Shown here one piece after another: positions 56,820-64,000 of a stretch of DNA of 64,000 nucleotides. The notes under the pieces are model-generated. The model was given only the letters and a program-made list of their open reading frames with translations, was not told the DNA's origin and did not search any database. This DNA is from Flavobacteriales bacterium (GTDB lineage Bacteria; Bacteroidota; Bacteroidia; Flavobacteriales_D; Sanyastnellaceae), in the NCBI GenBank assembly GCA_947466425.1, contig CANIBZ010000003.1:1-64000 (forward strand), read 5' to 3'. Made by a program: the position numbers and the translations under genes. Each line of letters begins with the position of its first letter. Within the stretch, counting starts at the first letter, position 1.

Positions 56820-57386
56820 ATGATTTTGCCAGTAATTGCATACGGAGATCCCGTGTTGAAAAAGAAAGCTGATGAGATTGATGAGAATTATCCGAACCTC
56901 AAAGAGCTTATTGAGAATATGTTTGAAACTATGTATGCATCTAGCGGTGTGGGCATAGCAGCGCCTCAAATTGGACGTTCCATTCGACTGTTTGTAATCG
57001 ATGCCTCAGCAGTGGCAGAAGGTGAAGACGGAGATCCTTCATGTGAAGATTTTAAGCGTGTATTTATTAATCCAATAATTTTTGAAGAGTCCGGACCGGA
57101 ATGGACTTGCGAAGAAGGCTGCCTATCAATTCCTAAAATTCGTGAAGACGTGAAGCGAAAGCCAAATCTGAAAATCGAATACTACGACGAGAATTGGGAG
57201 TTGTATGAAGAAGAACTAGAAGGATTTGCTGCGCGCGTGGTTCAGCACGAGTACGATCACATTGAAGGAATTCTTTTCACGGATCGCATTAATCCCCTAA
57301 GGAAACAACTCTTGAAAGGAAAGCTTCGCGATATTCAAAAAGGAAATATTTCCACAGATTACAGAATGAAATTTTACAAAGGATGA
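56820..57386 (+). CDS. def: Peptide deformylase
   Basis: 188 aa; GVGIAAPQIG, EEGCLSIP, QHEYDHIEGILF. Confidence 0.96.
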   Translation: MILPVIAYGDPVLKKKADEIDENYPNLKELIENMFETMYASSGVGIAAPQIGRSIRLFVIDASAVAEGEDGDPSCEDFKRVFINPIIFEESGPEWTCEEGCLSIPKIREDVKRKPNLKIEYYDENWELYEEELEGFAARVVQHEYDHIEGILFTDRINPLRKQLLKGKLRDIQKGNISTDYRMKFYKG

Positions 57387-57934
57387 GAACATTATTTTTT
57401 ATCGCAATAACTGCAATTCTATTTGCCTCTTGCGGCGAAAACAAGACTGCTGACGTTTCAAAGGAAAAGAAAATCAATGGAGACTCTTTACTAAAGGTGG
57501 TTAACGATTTCGACGCCAATGTGAAAGCAGGAAATCCGATCGTTAAAATGTCCCGGGAACAACTGAAAGGTATTGTTGGCGCATACAAGGAACTTGCTTT
57601 GATCACAACCGATAGAAACACGCAAGTCATGTATTTTGAAAAGGCAGGAAGTATAAGCGGAGAAGCGCACTTCAACGAAGAAGTTAAAAGCTGCTTCGAA
57701 AGTGCATTCGCATTGGAAAGCGATAAAGAAAAACTAGCTGAACTTCACTACACGTATGCCTTCATCAACGATGCGAAGTTGAAGCAGTTCGATATTGCGA
57801 GAACTGAATATCAGTTACTCATTACCGATTTCTCAACTTCTTTTTGGGCAGAGCAAGCGAAAATGGCGCTTGAAGTTTTAGGTAAAACAGATGAGGAAAT
57901 ATTGGAATCGTTTAAAGCGAAGAACCCGAGCTAG
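57383..57934 (+). CDS. TPR-like lipoprotein
   Basis: 183 aa; lipobox ILFASCGE; ATGA overlap with def. Confidence 0.7.
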   Translation: MRTLFFIAITAILFASCGENKTADVSKEKKINGDSLLKVVNDFDANVKAGNPIVKMSREQLKGIVGAYKELALITTDRNTQVMYFEKAGSISGEAHFNEEVKSCFESAFALESDKEKLAELHYTYAFINDAKLKQFDIARTEYQLLITDFSTSFWAEQAKMALEVLGKTDEEILESFKAKNPS

Positions 57935-58064
57935 TTAGCTTGTTTTCAACGCAGTGATTTTTCAAAAGAAGCATTTATTGGAAATAAGGAAGAAAATGAA
58001 AAAAAAGTCTTGTTGAATAGCAAGTTCTTTTTATTTTTGCAATCCAAAAGTTCTTTATAGTTAA

Positions 58065-58137
58065 GCGAGAGTAGCTCAGTTGGTAGAGCATAACCTTGCC
58101 AAGGTTAGGGTCGCGAGTTCGAGTCTCGTCTCTCGCT
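58065..58137 (+). tRNA. tRNA-Gly(GCC)
   Basis: GCGAGAG...CTCTCGC acceptor stem, anticodon loop TTGCCAA, TTCGAGT T-loop. Confidence 0.97.
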
Positions 58138-58144
58138 CAAGTTT

Positions 58145-58178
58145 TAAAAAGCCTGATTGATTGTCAGGTTTTTTTTTA
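58145..58178 (+). terminator. Terminator-like hairpin between the two tRNAs
   Basis: aaaaagCCTGAttgattgTCAGGttttttttt. Confidence 0.75.
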
Positions 58179-58190
58179 TCTGAGTGTTTT

Positions 58191-58275
58191 GCCCGGATGG
58201 TGGAATCGGTAGACACGCAGGACTTAAAATCCTGTGACCATTGCGGTCGTGTGGGTTCAAGTCCCACTCCGGGTA
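58191..58275 (+). tRNA. tRNA-Leu(TAA)
   Basis: GCCCGGA...TCCGGGT acceptor stem, anticodon loop CTTAAAA, long variable arm, GGTTCAAGTCC. Confidence 0.97.
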
Positions 58276-58298
58276 CAAAAGCGAGAAATCGCACAAAT

Positions 58299-58329
58299 TA
58301 AATCCTTGAAGAAATTCAAGGATTTTTTT
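58299..58329 (+). terminator. Rho-independent terminator after tRNA-Leu
   Basis: aaatccttgaa-gaaa-ttcaaggattttttt. Confidence 0.88.
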
Positions 58330-58337
58330 ATTTAACA

Positions 58338-59348
58338 ATGGAAGCAACAACCAATCCGATAGGACTCCTAAATGCCCTGCGAGGTATAGCCGCATGGATG
58401 GTCTGTATGTTTCATTCCGCATTCATCATTAAACCATTTTACCCAGAACTGCTTCCTCTTTTAGATTGGGGACAAGAAGGAGTCTATGTTTTTTTTGTAA
58501 TTAGTGGTGTTGTTCTTCCTTGGTCCATGGAGCAAGGAAAATACAGTTTCAAGAATCTAGATAAATTTTTGTTGAAACGGATCGTGAGGTTATATCCACC
58601 GTTTATCATCTCGGTACTCGTTTTTATTTTAGGTATCTGGATCATGAAAGACAATCGTTCGTTCTACGATGTAGAAATCATAGAACGCTTCATGGACAGT
58701 GTTACTTTTTTAGTTCCATTCAAGGAATCGAAATGGGTGATAGAAGTTTACTGGACGTTATTTGTTGAATTCCAATATTACATATACCTAGCCTTGGTCT
58801 TTCCGTTTTTGGCGAGCAATAAGCTTTATGTTCGGTTAATGGCCTATTACGGAACCTTAGCATTGACCTTCATCTCGCATTTTTTCGTGCCTGTTCATAC
58901 CAAGGAGAATTTGTTTTTCCATCTACCGGTTTTCGCCTTAGGGTTTTCACTGTTTCTCTATTATAAAAAGAATATTTCGAAATTGGAATTTTGGAGTGGC
59001 GTAATCGCGGCGCTATGCGTTGGACTATTCAATATATACGATCAACTGGTCTTAGGCACGCACATTACCATTGTGGCGGGATGTACTTTCTTGGCTATCT
59101 ACTTCATCAAACGCGGCCCGAAGTGGTTGAATTTCATCGGCGATGTTTCCTATTCTTACTATTTGTTCCATTTGTTTTTCGTGTCGTTTATCTACGGGTA
59201 CTTTTATCACGAATCCCAAGACGGTAAGTTAGTCTGGGTAGTATTCGCAGCCATTCAAGTTTATGCAGTTCTAGGTGCTTGGATAATGTATGAACTCATT
59301 GAAAAGCCGTCTTTAGCCTGGACGAAAAAGATTCGTTACCGGGTGTAA
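58338..59348 (+). CDS. Acyltransferase family 3 membrane protein
   Basis: 336 aa; LLNALRGIAAWMVCMFHSAF, YVFFVISGVVLPWSM, VEVYWTLFVEFQYY; multi-TM. Confidence 0.88.
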   Translation: MEATTNPIGLLNALRGIAAWMVCMFHSAFIIKPFYPELLPLLDWGQEGVYVFFVISGVVLPWSMEQGKYSFKNLDKFLLKRIVRLYPPFIISVLVFILGIWIMKDNRSFYDVEIIERFMDSVTFLVPFKESKWVIEVYWTLFVEFQYYIYLALVFPFLASNKLYVRLMAYYGTLALTFISHFFVPVHTKENLFFHLPVFALGFSLFLYYKKNISKLEFWSGVIAALCVGLFNIYDQLVLGTHITIVAGCTFLAIYFIKRGPKWLNFIGDVSYSYYLFHLFFVSFIYGYFYHESQDGKLVWVVFAAIQVYAVLGAWIMYELIEKPSLAWTKKIRYRV

Positions 59349-59381
59349 AAACATTTCAACGAATCTGTTGTTGTTCCATTT

Positions 59382-59840
59382 ATGAAAGTTTACCGTTTAT
59401 CTACCGAAACATTTATTCCAGCATCTCTCGACACTGTTTGGAATTATTTCGCGACGCCTATCAATCTGAATGAAATGACTCCACCAGATATGAGTTTTGA
59501 AATTCTTACTGATGTGGAAGGAGTGAAGATGTATGCGGGAATGATTATCCAATACAAAGTTCGTCCGTTGTTGAATATCCCAATGGGATGGACAACTGAA
59601 ATTACGCATTGTGAAGAAGGGAAGTACTTTGTAGACGAGCAGCGCTTCGGTCCTTACGCTTTGTGGCATCACCAACATCATTTTGAAGCGGTTGCAGGTG
59701 GGGTGAAAATGACAGACACCATTCACTATGCAATAGGCATGGGAATCTTAGGGAAAATCGCTTACGCCGTTTATGTCAAGAAAAGATTAGAAGGAATTTT
59801 TTCCTACCGAGAAAAACGCGTGAAGGAAATTTTCGGTTAG
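59382..59840 (+). CDS. SRPBCC-fold ligand-binding protein
   Basis: 152 aa; TFIPASLDTVWNYFATPINLNEMTPPDMSFEIL...YKVRPLLNIPMGWTTEITHCEEGKYFVDEQRFGPYALWHHQHHFE. Confidence 0.85.
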   Translation: MKVYRLSTETFIPASLDTVWNYFATPINLNEMTPPDMSFEILTDVEGVKMYAGMIIQYKVRPLLNIPMGWTTEITHCEEGKYFVDEQRFGPYALWHHQHHFEAVAGGVKMTDTIHYAIGMGILGKIAYAVYVKKRLEGIFSYREKRVKEIFG

Positions 59841-62800
59841 TGAGAAACAATTAGCTTTTTCACTTCGGTCTTTTCTTCCGTTTGAATTTCAACATGAAAT
59901 ATTCCATTTGAATAATTGGAAGTGTTGAGTTCATACCGAACGTTTCCGTTCACAAAAATGTCCTCTACCTTCCTACTGCTTAAATCATACACACGAATGC
60001 GCTGAATACCTTTATTTGAAGAAATAGAGCAGTTCATTTGAGCGGGGTTCGGAAAAATGGTTGTGCCGGTTTCTTCTGTAATTGATTCGGTAACATTTCG
60101 GTTGTTGTTTTCAGATGTGAATCCAAATTGAGGTGCAATGCAAAGGGTGTAAGGTGTGCCATAGTTTCCTGTTCCAAAAGAATACACAGGAGCACAATCA
60201 ACCGCATAGCTCGTGGCGTATTCCAAAAGCGAAACATTTCCGAGATTCAAATAGTTGGTGGCATTCAAGACATTGTGCTGAATGGCGCTTCCAACGGGTG
60301 TTCCAGATGCATCTAATTTTTGAAAACGCCAAGTCCAAGCTGTAGCTCCGAAAGCAAACGGCGTGGCTCCAATGTATGAAACACGCGGCTTGGTAGTCAC
60401 AATGCAGCGGTCTACAAAACGCAAAATCGAAAGCGGTTGCGCGTTGATGTGAATGTTGCAAGTTCCGGAAGATGGGAGTGTTATGATTTCGTTCTGACCA
60501 CTTCCGTTGGGAAGGGAATACACATTGCTCACCGTTATTTCGTAATCAGTGTCGTGGTGAAGATTTGGAAATACACTGCTCAAAATAAGCTGCGGAGTGG
60601 TTTGATTCTTTACCGCGTTTTGACCAGCACCGTTTCCCAATACTCCAAAAAACTGAAATCGATAGGTCGCTCCAGTTGCGGGTTGCGCTTTGAAGAATTG
60701 TCCCATACTGAAGTTTACACTCGGATTGTTTCCGCATGCTCCTCTTTTCAGTTGGCGAACACAAAGGGTATAGGCTCCATTTCCAACTAAGTCATTCGTT
60801 GAAACAATTCCAACATAATAAGTTTGTCCAGCAACAAGGCTAGATGTATTTAAAATTTCATTTCCAGTTGAAGTCAAATCTTCCGAATCAATCAATTCGT
60901 AATTCGCATTTCGAAGCTCAATGCGAATGTTCTCCGTGCTGTTTGCTGAAATACTTGCGCCCGTTGTAAATGCAGTGAAGCGCCCCCATTTGTCGTGGCG
61001 ATTCGAATTTCCCGCACCGAAAGCCGCAGTTGGCGAACTGTTCAGAAGACTTCCGTTTACCGTATTGCAAACCGGATAATAGGTAGAGTTAACGAATAGC
61101 GCATTGCCGGGATCTTCACCAATGCTCGGACAAATCCAAGTAGCAGTAGTGTTGAAAGCATTGCTCGTTAGCGCGTCTATCCAAATGGAGTATGAATTTC
61201 CACCAACTAAATACATGTAGAAATTCCCGAAATTACTTTCGAGACAAGTAGCGTTCGAGTAGTTGCAAACCCCGTCGTTTTCTTTGAATGAAACAGCAAG
61301 GTTCAACGAGTTGGAAGAAAAGTTCAACGCGTACGTTCCGGTGTAACTCGGTGTGAAATTGAAAACGAATTCGCGTCCAGATGCATTGTTACAATTTGTT
61401 TCAGCTAAGGAACCATTTCCTCCAAAGGAAAAAGAATAAGTGCTTGCACATTCCAACGCAGCCGCTGTTGAGCAAGTTGGAACATTCCAATTCGTGGTGA
61501 AGGAAATACCATCGCTCCATAAGCTATGATCTACTTGTCCGCAATCTTGACGAACATACACGTAATACGTGGTATTCTCCTGAAGGTTTGACAGGGGAGC
61601 GGCTGTGAAAGGCACTCCGTATATCGTGGCATTTGTAATGTTAAGCGTATTAATGTCTGTTCCTAAATTTGTAACGCTCACCAGCACGTCAAAGGCTCCT
61701 GTGGCATTCAATGAAGTCCATTGCATAAGCGCTCCGGAAGACGTTATGTTGGAAATGTTTGCTGCAAGCGGTGTTGAACAGGTAGGATTGCTCAAGCAAA
61801 AAGTAAAATCGCCCGATGCGTTTTGCAAACTGAAAAACTGAAGGTAATAGGTTGTCCCTGCAGTAAGCCCTTCAATCACCGTTCCTCCGAGGCTTGAAGC
61901 ATTCGGATTACAGAAAACAGAAGTTAAATTCCCACATGAACCTACGAAGGCAGCAACACCAATATCTGCTGTTGATGCAGCGTTCAGGACTAATTCAATG
62001 TCTCCGTCTACAGGCACAAAGGTGTACCACACATCATTGAGTGTGTTGAATGAAGAAATGCAATTGGGTTGAATGTTTGATGGCGTTGCGCAAGAAGTGG
62101 AAGTCATTTGCATGCCTGTACATATTGCGCTGCTTACAGTTCCGAGCGCAAATGCCTGTGAGCAGTTGTCATTAACAGGGGCGTTACATAAAGCAGAACA
62201 ACTGCAATTCAATGTGAAATTGTAGCTCATGTTAGGTTGTGTGTTTGCGTGCACACGAATAAAATAATTCGTTCCCGCTATGGCGTTGAACGAGAGGTAG
62301 GAAGAAGATCCGTTCGATTCGCACAACGGGTTATCGTCATTTGCAACAACACAATTAAGACTTGAACAATCTCCCGAATAGACAGAAATCTGCGTGTCGA
62401 ATTGTGTTTGTCCGCCGCATGTTGAAAGGGCCACATAGGAATTGTTTCCAGTGAATAAATACCAAACGCCATCTTCGCCATTTCCTTGTGAAAGGCAATT
62501 GGGTACATTGTCTGAAGTAGCGCCAATCAAGGTGCCTGAAAGACTGCTTCCGCAAGAAATGTTTTGCGCGCTTGCACAATTGTCATTGGAAGGCTCGGGT
62601 GCTGGACAGCTAATTGAAATTGAACCGCCGAGACTTGCAGAACTCAATTGAAGGTCAACACAAAACACATACACATGACCCACAGACAAATTAATGAAAT
62701 CGGTTGAAGAGCTTCCTGAGTATATTCCTAAACAATTCCAATTAGTGCCTAGACACTCGCCGTAGCGCATTTCGTAAGTAGAGGAAGTGCCACCAAACTC

Positions 62801-63040
62801 TTCAATGGAAACAAAATAATTTCCAGATACTGTAGGCTCGAAAACATAATAGGTTTCATTTCCTTCGTTTTGAAATCCGCAATAACTCGTGTTGTCGTTT
62901 CCTGGGCCCGCGTTAATCAGCATGCTCCAAGGACTTCCACACTGCAAAGTATTCGCTACAGAACAATCAATTTGCCCTTTCATTCCAAATGAAAAAGACA
63001 ACAGAATTGTTAAGGTCAAGAATGAAATAATCTTTTGCAT
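59837..63040 (-). CDS. T9SS type A-sorted protein with repeated PPC-like and FnIII-like domains
   Basis: 1067 aa; NDNCASAQNISCGSSLSGTLIGATSDN / NDNCSQAFALGTV repeats; C-term TTIFPNPAQMNCSISS...NYSNGIFHVEIQTEEKTEVKKLIVSH. Confidence 0.88.
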   Translation of the reverse strand: MQKIISFLTLTILLSFSFGMKGQIDCSVANTLQCGSPWSMLINAGPGNDNTSYCGFQNEGNETYYVFEPTVSGNYFVSIEEFGGTSSTYEMRYGECLGTNWNCLGIYSGSSSTDFINLSVGHVYVFCVDLQLSSASLGGSISISCPAPEPSNDNCASAQNISCGSSLSGTLIGATSDNVPNCLSQGNGEDGVWYLFTGNNSYVALSTCGGQTQFDTQISVYSGDCSSLNCVVANDDNPLCESNGSSSYLSFNAIAGTNYFIRVHANTQPNMSYNFTLNCSCSALCNAPVNDNCSQAFALGTVSSAICTGMQMTSTSCATPSNIQPNCISSFNTLNDVWYTFVPVDGDIELVLNAASTADIGVAAFVGSCGNLTSVFCNPNASSLGGTVIEGLTAGTTYYLQFFSLQNASGDFTFCLSNPTCSTPLAANISNITSSGALMQWTSLNATGAFDVLVSVTNLGTDINTLNITNATIYGVPFTAAPLSNLQENTTYYVYVRQDCGQVDHSLWSDGISFTTNWNVPTCSTAAALECASTYSFSFGGNGSLAETNCNNASGREFVFNFTPSYTGTYALNFSSNSLNLAVSFKENDGVCNYSNATCLESNFGNFYMYLVGGNSYSIWIDALTSNAFNTTATWICPSIGEDPGNALFVNSTYYPVCNTVNGSLLNSSPTAAFGAGNSNRHDKWGRFTAFTTGASISANSTENIRIELRNANYELIDSEDLTSTGNEILNTSSLVAGQTYYVGIVSTNDLVGNGAYTLCVRQLKRGACGNNPSVNFSMGQFFKAQPATGATYRFQFFGVLGNGAGQNAVKNQTTPQLILSSVFPNLHHDTDYEITVSNVYSLPNGSGQNEIITLPSSGTCNIHINAQPLSILRFVDRCIVTTKPRVSYIGATPFAFGATAWTWRFQKLDASGTPVGSAIQHNVLNATNYLNLGNVSLLEYATSYAVDCAPVYSFGTGNYGTPYTLCIAPQFGFTSENNNRNVTESITEETGTTIFPNPAQMNCSISSNKGIQRIRVYDLSSRKVEDIFVNGNVRYELNTSNYSNGIFHVEIQTEEKTEVKKLIVSH

Positions 63041-63112
63041 AAGCGCGCGTTTTGGCTAATCTAAACTAACGGATTTGGAGTGGAAAAGTTACTCCGAAGT
63101 GGATTCTTTTAC

Positions 63113-63150
63113 ACGCTAAAAAGTGAATAGCGCCTTTCGAGCGCTATTCA
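63113..63150 (-). terminator. Rho-independent terminator downstream of ettA
   Basis: TGAATAGCGC-ctttcga-GCGCTATTCA (63124-63150), followed by CTTTTTAG on the minus strand. Confidence 0.8.
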
Positions 63151-63164
63151 GATGATTTTTTTAA

Positions 63165-64000
63165 CTATCGGGTTAGTTTTTTGTATTTGATACGAGTAGG
63201 TCCGGTGTCTCCCAATCGTTTCTTTTTATTCTCTTCATATTCCGAATAAGATCCTTCGAAATAATAAACTTGTGAATCGCCTTCGAAAGCAAGTATGTGT
63301 GTGCAAATGCGGTCCAAGAACCAACGGTCGTGACTAATCACAACGGCGCATCCCGCAAAGTTCTGAATTCCTTCCTCCAACGCGCGAAGCGTGTTAATGT
63401 CAATGTCGTTCGTAGGCTCATCCAGCAAAAGCACATTCGCCTCTGTTTTCAAAGTCATAGCCAAGTGCAAGCGATTGCGCTCTCCACCGGATAAAACGCC
63501 ACATTTCTTTTGTTGATCACCTCCAGCAAAGTTGAACTTGCTGCAGTAGGCACGCGAGTTAATGGTTTGTCCGCCTAGGTCAATGACTTCGTTTCCACCA
63601 CTGATCACTTCGTAGACGCTTTTATTCGGGTCAATCTCTCCGTGACGTTGATCCACGTATCCAATCTTCACAGTATCTCCAACCTTGAATTCACCGCTAT
63701 CTGGTGTTTCTTCACCCATAATCATGCGGAACATGGTTGTTTTACCGGCACCATTCGGCCCAATAACACCAACGATTCCAGCAGGAGGAAGTTTGAAAGA
63801 AAGGTTTTCTATTAGCAGACGATCTCCAAACGATTTCGAAATTTCAATTGCATCAATCACGTCATTTCCCAAACGTGGACCATTCGGAATCGGAAGTTCA
63901 AGCTTCGCGTCTTTTTCACGCTCGCCTTCCGACATCATTTTATCGTAGTTCTGAATGCGCGCTTTGTTCTTCGCCTGACGTCCTTTCGGATTCATTCGAA
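63165..64000 (-). CDS. ettA: Energy-dependent translational throttle protein EttA (ABC-F), N-terminus beyond window
   Basis: GPNGAGKTTMFRMIMGEETPDSGEFKVGDTVKIGYVDQ, LSGGERNRLHLAMTLKTEANVLLLDEPTNDIDINTLRALEE; frame open to window end. Confidence 0.93.
   Translation of the reverse strand, partial: RMNPKGRQAKNKARIQNYDKMMSEGEREKDAKLELPIPNGPRLGNDVIDAIEISKSFGDRLLIENLSFKLPPAGIVGVIGPNGAGKTTMFRMIMGEETPDSGEFKVGDTVKIGYVDQRHGEIDPNKSVYEVISGGNEVIDLGGQTINSRAYCSKFNFAGGDQQKKCGVLSGGERNRLHLAMTLKTEANVLLLDEPTNDIDINTLRALEEGIQNFAGCAVVISHDRWFLDRICTHILAFEGDSQVYYFEGSYSEYEENKKKRLGDTGPTRIKYKKLTR

Noticed and set aside
58065-58275. tRNA genes as a genomic-island insertion site
   Set aside because: No integrase next to them and no repeated tRNA 3' end seen downstream; flanks are ordinary genes.

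Overview
The window looks chromosomal and from a Bacteroidota/Flavobacteriia-like organism. Supporting signs are TAnnTTTG-type -7 promoters, type IX secretion (T9SS) cargo proteins, PorQ, TonB-dependent receptors and SusG/GH92-type lipoproteins. I found no rRNA, CRISPR array, prophage or transposase. Main content: a TPR/WG-repeat and TPR-PD40-vWA-OmpA gene pair; a TacA/TacT-like toxin-antitoxin operon; a decayed T9SS cargo pseudogene; a truncated haemoglobin set between envelope genes; GH13 and GH92 enzymes; a B12 riboswitch with BtuB-like receptor and beta-propeller lipoprotein; a CarH-like MerR regulator with an ECF sigma factor; a tightly coupled surface-glycan operon with Arn-like functions (33.5-44.8 kb) running into lon, porQ and fba; housekeeping genes (xerD, rpmE2, argS, ribB-like, def, ettA); and two tRNAs. 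The most unusual signal is non-coding. Three intergenic regions (14227-14314, 20090-20152, 27836-27880) consist of arrays of tiny hairpins with 3-5 bp stems and mostly 3-nt loops, separated by a spacer fixed within each locus (TCTT, ATTC, TCATC), and all lie against gene 3' ends. A second repeat type, a TAAGA-N5 decamer array, precedes two genes. Other candidates are an orphan terminator plus promoter suggesting a small RNA upstream of xerD, and TTTTGTTTAA operator-like sites bracketing the ECF sigma promoter. All product calls come from reading the sequence; no database search was run.
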